Below are positions 26,419-34,724 of a stretch of 64,000 nt of DNA, piece after piece. The notes under the pieces are model-generated. The model did no database searches. It saw nothing but the letters and a program-made list of their open reading frames with translations, and was not told where the DNA came from. The stretch is from Elusimicrobiota bacterium (GTDB lineage Bacteria; Elusimicrobiota; Elusimicrobia; Elusimicrobiales; UBA9959): positions 1 through 64,000 of the forward strand of contig WOVA01000008.1 of the NCBI GenBank assembly GCA_009773155.1, in the 5' to 3' direction. Made by a program: the position numbers and the translations under genes. Each line of letters starts with the position of its first letter. Positions within the stretch are counted from its first letter, which is position 1.

Positions 26419-28548
26419 ATGCGCCTCAAGCTTTTCCCTAAATTCCTTATCGTGATGTCGCTGGCCGCGCTCGTGCCGCTGGCCCTGCTGGGCTACCGGC
26501 TCATAGACATCGGGCAGCTCGGGGTGAAAACCGCGATACTGGAGCTGCACCTGGGCATGGCCGACAACGTGGCTTCGGCCTACCGTGCCAATATCGATAA
26601 GATCCATTCCAAGGTCGTCTTCCTGCGCGACACCATCGGCCGCATGGACTGGGACGCCAGGCAGGCCGTTCTCACCTCCTTCGTCGACTCCAGCCCGGAA
26701 ATACTCGAGGTCTCGCTGGTCTCGGGCCAGGGCGCCGAGGTCATGAAAGTATTCAGCCCGTCCAGGGGCAAGGATTCCCCGCTCGGTAATTATTCCGGGG
26801 ATCCCGGTTTCCGCTCCGCCCTGGATTCCAAGGTCCGGCATATCTCCATCTCCTCCTCTACCGCCGAAATGGTCTTCTTCTACCCGCTGGGCAACGCCGC
26901 GGCCATGAGGCTGACGGCCGACATCTCCGCTTTCTCCGCCACCGCAGGCGTGAAGACCATCGGCGACACCGGCTACGCCCTGGTGGTAGGCCCCGGCGGC
27001 CGGCCGCTGGCCCTGCCGCCGGGCCTCGCGGAGGAAGAGGCCGCCGGTATCCCGGCCTGGCCCATCGTCGCCGCCGCGCTTGCCGCGCCGGCCGCCGGCT
27101 CCATGGAATACGCCGACCTGGCCGGCAGGGAGCAGATAGGCGCCTACGCGCCCATCCCCGACATCGGCGCCGCCGCCGTGGTGAAGCAGTCCCGCGAAGA
27201 GGCCTATATGTCGGCCATCTTCATGAAGGACCAGGCCGTGTACGCGATACTGTTCTTTGCCGTGCTGGTGATAATAGCCGCGTACCTGCTGAGCCGGCAG
27301 CTCTCCAGGCCCATCATCGACGTCACGCGCGTGGCCGAGCACGTCGCGTCCGGCGACTTCACTCATACCGTTCAGGTGGACACCGGCGACGAGCTCAAGG
27401 ACCTGGGCGAGACCTTCAACAAGATGATACGCCAGCTCAAGACGTATTCCGACATGCAGGTGGACCGCATCATACGCGAGCAGAAGAACACCGAGGCCGT
27501 CCTGTTCTCCACCGAGGACGCCATCGCCATGGCCGACCACGACGGCAAGATACAGCTGGTCAACCGCAAGGCCCGCTCGGTGCTTGGCCTGCCGGCGGGG
27601 GAACTGGTCGGCATGAAATTCCTGGACTCTATCCCGGACGAGAAGGTCAGGGGAGTTGTAGGCGAGGTCATGTCCTCCGAGGAACCCGGCTTTTTCCGGG
27701 AACTGGACCTGTCCAGCGCCACGGCCCGCACAGTCTACCGCTGCACCGCCACGCCGATACGGGACCCCAAGAAGAAGGCGGACCTGGGCCTGCTGGTGGC
27801 GCTGCACGACATAACCCTCGACAAGGAACTGGCCCGCCTCAAGGACGAGTTCCTACACTCCATCACCCACGACCTGCGCAACCCCATGGGCGCGGTCAAG
27901 GGCTTCGTGGAGTTCATGCTCAAGGAGATCCCCGGCCCCATAACCGACGGCCAGCGCAAGATGCTCATCTCCATAGACCGGGCCTCTTTCCGGCTGCTGG
28001 GCATGATAAACAATATCCTGGACGCGGCCAAGATGGAGGCCGGCAAGATGGAGATCTCCCTGGCGCCGGTCAATATGGGCGAGGCCGCCAGGCGCGTGGT
28101 GGAGCTGATGGAGTCGCTCGGCCAGCGCAAGCGCATAAAGTTCGCCGTCGACGCCCCGCCCGACCTGGTGGTCAGCGCCGACCCCGGCCTGATGGAGCGC
28201 ATGTTCACCAACCTGGTCGGCAACGCCATAAAGTTCACGCCCGAGGACGGCACTATAACCCTGCGCGTCTCTTCCGCCGGCGGCATGGTGACGGGGGAAG
28301 TCGAAGATACCGGCGACGGCATACCGCAGGAGTACCTGGGCCGGATCTTCGAGAAGTTCGAGCAGGTCAAGGGACAGAAGGCCGGCGGCACCGGCCTTGG
28401 GCTGACCATCTGCAAGAACGTCGCCGCCTCCCACCTGGGGAAGATCTGGGCGGAGTCCGAGTCCGGCAAGGGCGCAAGATTCATTTTTTCCTTCCCGGCC
28501 GACCTCCGCAAGGACGAGTCGGGCGCGGTGAAGCCGGGGGGTGCGTGA
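26419..28548 (+). CDS. Membrane sensor histidine kinase (Cache-HAMP-PAS-HisKA-HATPase)
   Basis: 709 residues. An N-terminal TM helix is followed by an extracytoplasmic Cache-like sensor (about 35-270), a second TM (YAILFFAVLVIIAAYLLSRQL), a HAMP domain, a PAS domain (about 360-470), the phospho-acceptor H box HSITHDLRNPMGAVKGF and the ATPase N, G1 and G2 boxes (NLVGNAIKFTPEDGTI, EDTGDGIP, GGTGLGLTICKNV). No response regulator is encoded nearby, so it is an orphan here. Its TGA overlaps the ATG of the LysM gene. Confidence 0.92.
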   Translation: MRLKLFPKFLIVMSLAALVPLALLGYRLIDIGQLGVKTAILELHLGMADNVASAYRANIDKIHSKVVFLRDTIGRMDWDARQAVLTSFVDSSPEILEVSLVSGQGAEVMKVFSPSRGKDSPLGNYSGDPGFRSALDSKVRHISISSSTAEMVFFYPLGNAAAMRLTADISAFSATAGVKTIGDTGYALVVGPGGRPLALPPGLAEEEAAGIPAWPIVAAALAAPAAGSMEYADLAGREQIGAYAPIPDIGAAAVVKQSREEAYMSAIFMKDQAVYAILFFAVLVIIAAYLLSRQLSRPIIDVTRVAEHVASGDFTHTVQVDTGDELKDLGETFNKMIRQLKTYSDMQVDRIIREQKNTEAVLFSTEDAIAMADHDGKIQLVNRKARSVLGLPAGELVGMKFLDSIPDEKVRGVVGEVMSSEEPGFFRELDLSSATARTVYRCTATPIRDPKKKADLGLLVALHDITLDKELARLKDEFLHSITHDLRNPMGAVKGFVEFMLKEIPGPITDGQRKMLISIDRASFRLLGMINNILDAAKMEAGKMEISLAPVNMGEAARRVVELMESLGQRKRIKFAVDAPPDLVVSADPGLMERMFTNLVGNAIKFTPEDGTITLRVSSAGGMVTGEVEDTGDGIPQEYLGRIFEKFEQVKGQKAGGTGLGLTICKNVAASHLGKIWAESESGKGARFIFSFPADLRKDESGAVKPGGA

Positions 28549-29678
28549 TGAAGAAACTGCTGTCCGTTCTGCTGGTCCTGGCTTTCCTGTCCTCGCCTTC
28601 TGGCGCGGAGGAGCTGCAGACCATAGTGGTGAAGCCCGGCGACACGCTCTGGAGCATCGCCAATACCTATCTCAAGGACCCCAAGCGCTGGAACGAGATA
28701 CTGCGCTACAACAAGCTGCCTTCGGCCGACCCTTCCATCGCGCTGCCCGGCATGCCGCTCAAGATCCCCGTCCGGCTCATAAAGGAACAGTTCCGCGCCG
28801 CCAAGCTGGTCTACCACATCAACGAGGTCTTCTTCAGGCCCGTCGGCGGGGCCAGGTGGGACGGCGTCAGGACCAACATGGACCTTTACCGCAACGATAC
28901 GCTGCGCACCACGGTCAACGCCAGGGCCGACGTCAAGTTCTATACGGGCGAGGAACTTAACCTGATGCCCAACTCGATGGCCGTGCTGCGTCCGCCGCAG
29001 AAGGACGCCGACGTGCAGCTGCTCTCCGGCGAGATGCGCGGCGTGCGGTCGCGCGTGGTCACGGCCTCGGCCCGCATTATCCCCCGGACCAAGGACACCG
29101 AGTTCGGCGCCAGGATCAAGGACGACCTTACGACGCTCGTGCAGGTCTATAAGGGCCGGGCCGCGGTAGAGGCGCAGGGCAAAGTGGTCGAAGTCCCCGA
29201 GGGCTTCGCCTCGGAGGTCAAGATGGACCTGCCCCCGTCCCAGCCGGTCAAGCTGCCGCCGCTGCCGGAGTTCACCGGCGCGGGGACGCAGTTGGCCCGC
29301 ACCGGCCAGCCGCAGGTCAGAATGAGCGGCAATATCGTCTCTCTCGACGTGAGCAAAGCTCCGCGCGCCGGCGCCGGCGCGCCCGCGCCCAAGGCCGGGG
29401 AGGGCGCCCCCAAGCCCGGCGACGCCTCGGCGATAGACGCCGATGAGATCTCCAAGATGATAACCGTGGCCAACCCGGTGCAGGGCTACCATATACAGGC
29501 CGCGAAAGACCAGGCCTTTTCGAATATAGCGCTCGACCGGACCTACGACGTTTTCGACCGCATCGACCTGTCCGATTATCTGCCGGCGGGGACCTACTGG
29601 GTGCGCATATCGTATATCGACCTCCTGGGCTTCGAGGGAAAATTCAACGCGCCGCGGCAGGTCACCGTCCGGAAGTGA
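28548..29678 (+). CDS. Secreted LysM-FecR domain protein
   Basis: 376 residues. Signal peptide KKLLSVLLVLAFLSSPSGA, then a LysM peptidoglycan-binding module (VVKPGDTLWSIANTYLKDPKRWNEI, in part), a FecR-like beta domain (about 110-220, VNARADVKFYTGEEL...VVTASARI), an Ala/Pro/Gly linker and a C-terminal beta-sandwich repeat. The combination is common in deltaproteobacterial and Elusimicrobiota-type envelopes. Translational overlap with the histidine kinase suggests it could feed wall signals to it; that is inference. Confidence 0.82.
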   Translation: MKKLLSVLLVLAFLSSPSGAEELQTIVVKPGDTLWSIANTYLKDPKRWNEILRYNKLPSADPSIALPGMPLKIPVRLIKEQFRAAKLVYHINEVFFRPVGGARWDGVRTNMDLYRNDTLRTTVNARADVKFYTGEELNLMPNSMAVLRPPQKDADVQLLSGEMRGVRSRVVTASARIIPRTKDTEFGARIKDDLTTLVQVYKGRAAVEAQGKVVEVPEGFASEVKMDLPPSQPVKLPPLPEFTGAGTQLARTGQPQVRMSGNIVSLDVSKAPRAGAGAPAPKAGEGAPKPGDASAIDADEISKMITVANPVQGYHIQAAKDQAFSNIALDRTYDVFDRIDLSDYLPAGTYWVRISYIDLLGFEGKFNAPRQVTVRK

Positions 29679-29700
29679 CGCTGCCAATACGCTGTCAACA

Positions 29701-29729
29701 TTGACAAGTCAAGGTCTATCTGCTATACT
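29701..29729 (+). promoter_or_regulatory. Consensus promoter of a putative small RNA
   Basis: TTGACA at 29701-29706, exactly 17 nt, TATACT at 29724-29729. This is the best sigma-70 promoter in the window, and no ORF follows it before the terminator. Confidence 0.85.
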
Positions 29730-29735
29730 AGCTCT

Positions 29736-29862
29736 GTAAATGGTTCTGAGGGAGGCTGCGGCGGCCCGCAGGTCGTCCGGCGGGCGTGCCCTGTGCGGTG
29801 CAGTCGTGTGGAGGGAGCACGAAAGGCGTAGGCGCAATCCTTTCGTGCTCCCTCTCTTTTTG
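29736..29862 (+). ncRNA. Putative small RNA, about 126 nt, own promoter and terminator
   Basis: The transcript should begin near 29736 and end in the T-run after a perfect 16-bp terminator stem (29811-29826 with 29839-29854, 12-nt loop, then TCTTTTT). The interior has GC-rich hairpins such as CTGCGGCGGCCCGCAG near 29756-29771. I tested it by eye against SRP RNA (no GGAAGGA loop), 6S RNA, RNase P and tmRNA without a match. It could instead be an attenuated leader of the TPR gene at 30006, but a complete terminator and a family C hairpin stand between them. Confidence 0.7.
29811..29862 (+). terminator. Strong intrinsic terminator of the small RNA
   Basis: A 16-bp perfect stem GAGGGAGCACGAAAGG with its complement, 12-nt loop, then TCTTTTT. 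Confidence 0.9.
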
Positions 29863-29876
29863 GGATAGGGGGGATA

Positions 29877-29970
29877 GGGGACGCTGATTACTAAATGACT
29901 AATTGCGGGCGGCCCTTCCCGGTTTATAGGCTAAATGGTGACAATTAGTCATTTAGTAATCAGCGTCCCC
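29877..29970. repeat. Family C intergenic hairpin, perfect 29-bp arms
   Basis: Arms 29877-29905 and 29942-29970 are perfect inverse complements (GGGGACGCTGATTACTAAAT...), spaced by 36 nt. With the small RNA unit, it accounts for the 327 bases between the LysM gene and the TPR gene. Confidence 0.9.
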
Positions 29971-30005
29971 TTGTTAAACTAATCTTTAATTAATTAAATG
30001 TTCAT

Positions 30006-31691
30006 GTGAAACTAGCCCTGCCAGCGGCTTTTGCCGCGCTCTGCGTCCTTGCTCCCGCCGCTTTCCCGGCGCTGCCGGCGGCGCCGCCTCCCGGCGAGCG
30101 CACTATCTGGGACGAGATAATGAAGGAGCAGAGCCGCATCAATCTCCGCAAGGGCTACGCGCTGATGAACGCCGGCGACCACGCCGCCGCTGCCGCCGAA
30201 TTTTCCCGGGCGCTGGCCAAATCCCCTGCGGATCCCGACGCCATACTATTATACGGCTCGAGCCTTTACTGGCTGGGCGAGGTGGACCGCGCGATAGGCG
30301 AATACCTGCGCGTAATAGAGATGGCGCCGTCCAACGCGCTGGCCTGGCAGCTCAAGGGCATAGCTCTCGCCTGGAAAGGCGACGCGGAGGGGGCACTGGA
30401 AGATTTCCTGAAGGCGCAGAAGTTCGACCCCGTCCGCTCCGACGTCAAGATGAACATAGGCTCGGTCTATCACTCGTTGGGACTCTACGGCTCGGCCCTG
30501 GAATATTTCCGCGCCGCGGCCGCCTCCGATCCGGAGAACCCGCTCTACCATTACCAGCTCGGCCTGCTCTATTCGCGCCTTGGCCGCAACGCCGAGGGCA
30601 AGGCTTCGCTGCGCGCGGCGCTCAAGTACTTCCGTTCCTACGAGGACGCCATGCTGGAGCTGGCTGTGCTCGAGGAGCGCGACGGGAACCTGGCGGCCGC
30701 CGTCTCCCTCTACCGCGACGCGCTGCGCATAAAGCCGCGCGATTCCGTGGCCCGGCTGCGGCTGGGCCTGGCCCTGCTCAAGCAGGGAAAGACCGGGGGC
30801 CTCGCCGGCGAGCTCGAGCCCGCCTTCCTGCTCAGCCCGCGCAACGAGAAGGGAGGTATCTCGCTTTCGATGTCCTACGCCGGCGGCAGGAGCCGGGAGG
30901 ACGAAGCCGGGGATGGCCGGATACTTTCTTCGCTGCGCCGTCTGCCCGCGGATGAGGAAGTCCGGGTGCGGCTGGAGCTCATCAGGCTGCCGCGGCTGGA
31001 AACCAAAGCCTCAGGCGCGGAATCTCTCTCCGGCGCGCTGGCCCGCGCGGTGGAGCGCCCCCGTCTTTCCTACGTCAAAAAGGAGTACGCCGTGGCCGCC
31101 GGCGCGGCGGGCCGCTCCGCGCGGCTGAAGGAGACGGCCGACGAGATAGAGCGCCTGATCGCCGCCGCCTCGGCCGAGGGCGACGTAAAAGTCAGCCTGG
31201 ACATAGAGACCATAAAGCCGGCCGCCAAGACCGAGGCCCGCGTGGTCTACGAGCCCCGCTCCGTAGGCAACGACATGGGGCTATGGGTGGTGGGCAATAA
31301 CTGGCTCGAGAACGTGGAGGAGGCGCTGGCCGAGATGAACGACCTGCCGCAGGCCGCCGGCTCCCCGGGCGCTGCCGCGCTGCTGCGGGGGCTCGGGTTC
31401 CTGCTCGGAGGAGAGCATTCGCTCGCGGCCGAGAGTTTCGGCGCGGCCGCCGGCCCGTACCGGCATCTGTCGCTGCTCGGTTTATGCGTGGCCGCCGTTC
31501 AGAAGGGTGACGAACCTGGCGCCCTGGGGCTGGCGAAAGAAGCCCTCGCCGCAGCGCCGGGCAGCCTGGTCGCGAAAGAGAACCTGCGCTGGCTCGAAAA
31601 GACGGAGAAGCCCCCGGCCGCGCGCAGAGCTTGCGGCACCGACTGCGGGCATAGCCGCCCTGATCCGCCGGGCGGGGACAAGCCCGAATGA
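30006..31691 (+). CDS. Secreted TPR protein with a family B element at its C-terminus
   Basis: 561 residues from GTG 30006 (the nearby ATG at 30004 runs into a stop). Signal peptide KLALPAAFAALCVLAPAAFPALPA, then TPR units from about residue 47 to 270 (for example ALMNAGDHAAAAAEFSRALAKSP), a linker, and further helical repeats to 540. The last 20 residues (GTDCGHSRPDPPGG...) come from a family B repeat. No Shine-Dalgarno is visible. It overlaps the THEP1-like gene in ATGA. Function is unknown; TPR arrays usually mediate protein contacts. Confidence 0.75.
   Translation: MKLALPAAFAALCVLAPAAFPALPAAPPPGERTIWDEIMKEQSRINLRKGYALMNAGDHAAAAAEFSRALAKSPADPDAILLYGSSLYWLGEVDRAIGEYLRVIEMAPSNALAWQLKGIALAWKGDAEGALEDFLKAQKFDPVRSDVKMNIGSVYHSLGLYGSALEYFRAAAASDPENPLYHYQLGLLYSRLGRNAEGKASLRAALKYFRSYEDAMLELAVLEERDGNLAAAVSLYRDALRIKPRDSVARLRLGLALLKQGKTGGLAGELEPAFLLSPRNEKGGISLSMSYAGGRSREDEAGDGRILSSLRRLPADEEVRVRLELIRLPRLETKASGAESLSGALARAVERPRLSYVKKEYAVAAGAAGRSARLKETADEIERLIAAASAEGDVKVSLDIETIKPAAKTEARVVYEPRSVGNDMGLWVVGNNWLENVEEALAEMNDLPQAAGSPGAAALLRGLGFLLGGEHSLAAESFGAAAGPYRHLSLLGLCVAAVQKGDEPGALGLAKEALAAAPGSLVAKENLRWLEKTEKPPAARRACGTDCGHSRPDPPGGDKPE
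31635..31674 (+). repeat. Family B element, copy 1 (C-terminus of TPR protein)
   Basis: GGCACCGACTGCGG, 5 nt, CCGCCCTGATCCG: read as GTDCGHSRPDPPGG in the same frame as the copies at 55348 and 63924. Upstream GCGCAGAGC is also shared with the copy at 55348. Confidence 0.8.
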
Positions 31692-32239
31692 ACGATTTTC
31701 CCGCCGTGCTGCTGATACGGGTCCGTTCCGAAAAGCTCAAGAAATTCTTCCTGGGTCCGCTGGTCTCGTCCTACCGCGGCTGGTTGGGCGGTTTTGTGAC
31801 CGAGGAGATCCGTGACGGCAACTCCCGCTCGGGCTATTCCCTGCGGACGCTCGACGGCGAGACGGCCGTGCTCGCTTCCAGGGCGCTGGTCTCGCCGGTG
31901 TCCTTCAACAAGTACGGCGTCAACCTGGACGCGCTCAATGTCACGGCCGCCGCGGCGCTGCGGCGCGCGCGGGCGGACAAAGCCGCGGCTGTGGTGGACG
32001 AACTGGGTTCCATCAGCCTTAAAGCCCCGGCCTTCATGGACGAGGTGATCTCCCTTTTTTCCTCGGGTTTCCCCGCGCTGGTCACCGTGCGCGAAGGGGC
32101 CTCGCTCTTCCTCGACACCGTCTCGGCCCTGAAAGGATGCGTGCCCGTCGAGCTTACGGAAGAGCGAGTCGCGGACGCCGACGGGGCGGCCCGGGCCTGG
32201 CTGGATTTTCACATAAGGATGAAAGGGGTCTCAAGATGA
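31688..32239 (+). CDS. THEP1-like nucleoside-triphosphatase relative lacking the P-loop
   Basis: 183 residues that align with the THEP1/NTPase_1 family from residue 34: GGFVTEEIRDGNSRSGYSL, KYGVNLDAL, a Walker B-like VVDELGSISLKAPAF, and FPALVTV. The N-terminal Walker A (GxPGxGKT in the family) is replaced by LLIRVRSEKLKKFFLG with no glycine-lysine loop. The upstream overlap shows no frameshifted P-loop. It therefore probably does not hydrolyse NTPs in the usual way. It overlaps both the TPR gene (ATGA) and murC (ATGA). Confidence 0.7.
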   Translation: MNDFPAVLLIRVRSEKLKKFFLGPLVSSYRGWLGGFVTEEIRDGNSRSGYSLRTLDGETAVLASRALVSPVSFNKYGVNLDALNVTAAAALRRARADKAAAVVDELGSISLKAPAFMDEVISLFSSGFPALVTVREGASLFLDTVSALKGCVPVELTEERVADADGAARAWLDFHIRMKGVSR

Positions 32240-33621
32240 TCTGGAAGGCCGGTTTCTCGCTGGCGACCTGCGGCAGGATACATTTTATAGGCATAGGCGG
32301 AATAGGCATGAGCGGCATAGCCCGGCTGCTCAGGCTGGAGGGCTTCAAGGTCAGCGGCACCGACGAACGCGCCAGCGAGATAACGCGGCGGCTGGCGGCC
32401 GAGGGCTGCCGCGTGGGCATAGGCCACAGGGCGGCGGCCGTGCGCGGCGCCGGGGTGGCCGTAATAAGCTCGGCGGTGAAAGAGGATAATCCGGAGGTGC
32501 GCGAGGCGCGCCGCCTGGGCATCCCCGTCGCGCAGCGCGCGCAGATGCTGGCCGAGCTGGCCGCGCTCAAGAAAACGATAACTTTCAGCGGCAGCCACGG
32601 CAAGACCACCACCTCCTCCATGGCCGCGGCCGCTTTTACGGCCGCGGGCGCGGACCCCACGGCCGTCGTCGGCGGGATACTGCGCTCTCTCTCCTCCAAT
32701 GTCCGCCGGGGCGGGGGGGAATATCTCGTCATGGAAAGCGACGAATCCGACGGCTCCTTCCTTCATTATTCGCCGCTGGTCGCCTGCGTGACCAACATCG
32801 ATTCCGACCACCTGGACTTCTACCATGACATGGGCCGGCTCAAGGACGCCTTCGTCGAGCATCTCTCGCGCGTACCTTTCTACGGCGCGGCCGTGCTCTG
32901 CGGCGACGATCCGGGCGTGCGTTCGATACTGCCGCGCGTCGGCTGCCCTTTTATCACCTACGGCTTCGGTCCCGGCTGCGACTGGCGCGCCGGCGATATG
33001 CGCACCGGCCCGTCGGCGACGTCCTATACGGCTTATTTCAAGGGCGAGCGCCGCGGGCCCGTGCGGCTGCGCACCGGCGGCTCGCACAATGTCCTCAACT
33101 CGCTCTGCGTCATCGCCGCCGGCGCTTACCTCGGCCTGCCCTTCGAGGGGACGGCGCGCGGCCTGGCCGGTTTCGGCGGGGTTAAGCGCCGGCTGGAGCC
33201 GCACGGCGAGGCCGGCGGCGTTAAGTTCTTCGACGACTACGGCCATCATCCGACTGAGATACGCAATACGCTGGCCGCGATACGCGCGATACACCGGCCG
33301 CGCAGGCTGATAGCGCTGTTCCAGCCGCACCGGTATTCGCGTACCTCGCTGCTCTACCGCGAGTTCGCCCGCGAGCTGCGCGCGGCGGACAAGGTCTGCC
33401 TGATGGAGATCTACCCCGCCGGCGAGAAGCCTCTCAAGGGCGTCACCAGCGGCCTGATACTGAAGTCCGCCGGCCGCGGTTCCAAGATCGTTCCTTACCC
33501 GGGCGTCCTCGAGGTGGCCAAAGACCTGCGCCCCGGCGACCTGCTGCTCAGCCTGGGCGCGGGTGACGTCTGGAAGTCGCTGGAGGAAGTAAAATCCAAG
33601 TTCGAGCTGATCGGCGGATGA
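32236..33621 (+). CDS. murC: UDP-N-acetylmuramate--L-alanine ligase
   Basis: Adds L-Ala to UDP-MurNAc in peptidoglycan synthesis. 461 residues from ATG 32236, which overlaps the preceding stop and begins the family N-terminus. Motifs: HFIGIGGIGMSGIARLL (UDP-binding), the ATP loop SGSHGKTTTSSM, NIDSDHLDFY, and FDDYGHHPTEI with FQPHRYSRT in the C-terminal domain. murC stands apart from a dcw cluster; it is followed by a family D repeat and ksgA. Confidence 0.96.
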   Translation: MIWKAGFSLATCGRIHFIGIGGIGMSGIARLLRLEGFKVSGTDERASEITRRLAAEGCRVGIGHRAAAVRGAGVAVISSAVKEDNPEVREARRLGIPVAQRAQMLAELAALKKTITFSGSHGKTTTSSMAAAAFTAAGADPTAVVGGILRSLSSNVRRGGGEYLVMESDESDGSFLHYSPLVACVTNIDSDHLDFYHDMGRLKDAFVEHLSRVPFYGAAVLCGDDPGVRSILPRVGCPFITYGFGPGCDWRAGDMRTGPSATSYTAYFKGERRGPVRLRTGGSHNVLNSLCVIAAGAYLGLPFEGTARGLAGFGGVKRRLEPHGEAGGVKFFDDYGHHPTEIRNTLAAIRAIHRPRRLIALFQPHRYSRTSLLYREFARELRAADKVCLMEIYPAGEKPLKGVTSGLILKSAGRGSKIVPYPGVLEVAKDLRPGDLLLSLGAGDVWKSLEEVKSKFELIGG

Positions 33622-33636
33622 AAAGGAATAACTATT

Positions 33637-33775
33637 CCGGGGGCATGACGGCGCGACAGCCCGCGGGGTACGGACTCGCGCGCATAGCGCGTCGGTCCTC
33701 GGCTCTCGCCGCTCGCGCTTACGATGCTCGCGGCTCCGAGGCGCCCCCGCCGGGCTGTCGCGCCGTCTCCCCCGG
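33637..33775. repeat. Family D structured intergenic element, copy 1
   Basis: The outer helix pairs 33637-33643 with 33769-33775. A perfect 17-bp helix pairs 33647-33663 with 33751-33767 and continues through GCGGGG/CCCCGC. The interior holds two smaller hairpins: GGAC...CGCGC-ATA-GCGCG...GTCC, and CCTCGG...CCGAGG with inner GCCGC/GCGGC. The interior is about 90% identical to copy 2 at 40883, while the stems differ in sequence but stay paired. It fills the murC-ksgA gap (33622-33813). Confidence 0.88.
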
Positions 33776-33813
33776 CTGTCTCCTTATGGAGCGCTGGACG
33801 GTGAGATAATTCT

Positions 33814-34608
33814 ATGCGTAAATTCAGCCAGGTGTTCCTGACAAACGAAAGCGCCGCTATCCGCATCGCGGAGGCGGCCTGCGGCATAGCGGCCGATCAT
33901 CTCGTAGAGATCGGCCCCGGCCGCGGCGCGCTGACCAGTCACCTCTACGCCCTGCGCCTCTGCCCGCTGACCCTGGTCGAGATAGACCGCGACCTCGCCC
34001 CGAAACTTTCGCCCCGGTATCCCGAGGCGCGCGTCATCAACGCCGACTTCCTGCGCGTGGACCTGGAAAAAGAATTCCCGTCGGGCCGCGTCGCTTTCGC
34101 CGGCAATCTGCCCTACGACTGCGCCACGCCCATACTCGACCGCGTCCTCTCTTTTCCCCGCTTCGCCGGCGCGGTGCTCATGTTCCAGAAAGAAGTCGTC
34201 GATAAGGCGCTGGCCGCCCCGGGCGATTCCGCGTACGGCTACCTCTCCGTCATGACCGCCGTCCGCTCCTCGGCCCGCAGGCTTATGGACCTGGGCCCGG
34301 GGAGCTTCAGTCCCCAGCCGAAGGTGGATTCTTCCGTAGTGATTTTCTCCCCGCTGACGGAGCCCTTCCTGCCGCAGGGAATGGAGGCCATATTCGTCCG
34401 CGCGGTCAAGGCCGCCTTCATGCACCGCCGCAAGACGGTCCTTAATTCCCTGTCGGCCGCCGGGGACACCATGCTGCATGGGGTCCCCCGTATCGCCGCC
34501 GCGGCGGCCCTGGAAAAAGCCGGCATCGCCCCGACCCTTCGCGCGCAGGCCCTCTCCCCCGCCGATTTCCTCAGGCTGGCCGGGGCACTGCGGGGGAGGG
34601 GACGTTGA
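33814..34608 (+). CDS. ksgA: 16S rRNA dimethyladenosine methyltransferase RsmA with a family A insert
   Basis: SAM-dependent dimethylation of A1518/A1519 in 16S rRNA. 264 residues. Motif I is EIGPGRGALTSHL, motif IV is NLPYDCATPIL, and the C-terminal region FMHRRKTVLNSL is clear. Between KTVLNSL and ALEKAGI lies AAGDTMLHGVPRIAA, encoded by a family A element, in the C-terminal helical domain away from the active site. The final residues and stop (GRGR-TGA) come from a family C half-element. GATAAT sits 3 nt before the ATG and there is no Shine-Dalgarno. Confidence 0.92.
   Translation: MRKFSQVFLTNESAAIRIAEAACGIAADHLVEIGPGRGALTSHLYALRLCPLTLVEIDRDLAPKLSPRYPEARVINADFLRVDLEKEFPSGRVAFAGNLPYDCATPILDRVLSFPRFAGAVLMFQKEVVDKALAAPGDSAYGYLSVMTAVRSSARRLMDLGPGSFSPQPKVDSSVVIFSPLTEPFLPQGMEAIFVRAVKAAFMHRRKTVLNSLSAAGDTMLHGVPRIAAAAALEKAGIAPTLRAQALSPADFLRLAGALRGRGR
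34462..34488 (+). repeat. Family A element inside ksgA
   Basis: Arms GGGGACACCATG (34462-34473) and CATGGGGTCCCC (34477-34488) around CTG, with one mismatch. Read as GDTMLHGVP, the frame used by all other coding copies. The flanks have diverged from the 41-bp reference. Confidence 0.85.
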
Positions 34609-34624
34609 TGAATAGATGACTAGA
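34598..34624 (+). repeat. Family C half-element at the ksgA stop
   Basis: GGGGACGTTGATGAATAGAT looks like the left arm of a family C hairpin, but no inverse partner follows. Its TGA at 34606-34608 is the ksgA stop codon. The rest of the gap to 34724 is GC-rich sequence, then an AT-rich tract, with no recognisable gene. Confidence 0.55.
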
Positions 34625-34724
34625 AAGCCTGAGCCGCGCCCCCCCAGCGCCCCCCCCGCTGTTGCCGGGGCGCTTAAATTAAAATAAAATAGCCGGGTAC
34701 GACTTTCCCTAAGGGAGGCCCCGC

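Noticed and set aside
25807-27807. 666-codon minus-strand open frame antisense to the histidine kinase, and similar long antisense frames (8699-10348, 27735-29687, 41574-43262, 57292-59268)
   Set aside because: High third-position GC leaves few stops on the opposite strand. None has family motifs, and all lie exactly under recognised genes.
33618-33809. 63-codon frame within the family D element after murC (and 40881-41093 in copy 2)
   Set aside because: The two copies encode similar peptides only because the DNA is a repeat; base changes follow stem pairing, not codon synonymy.
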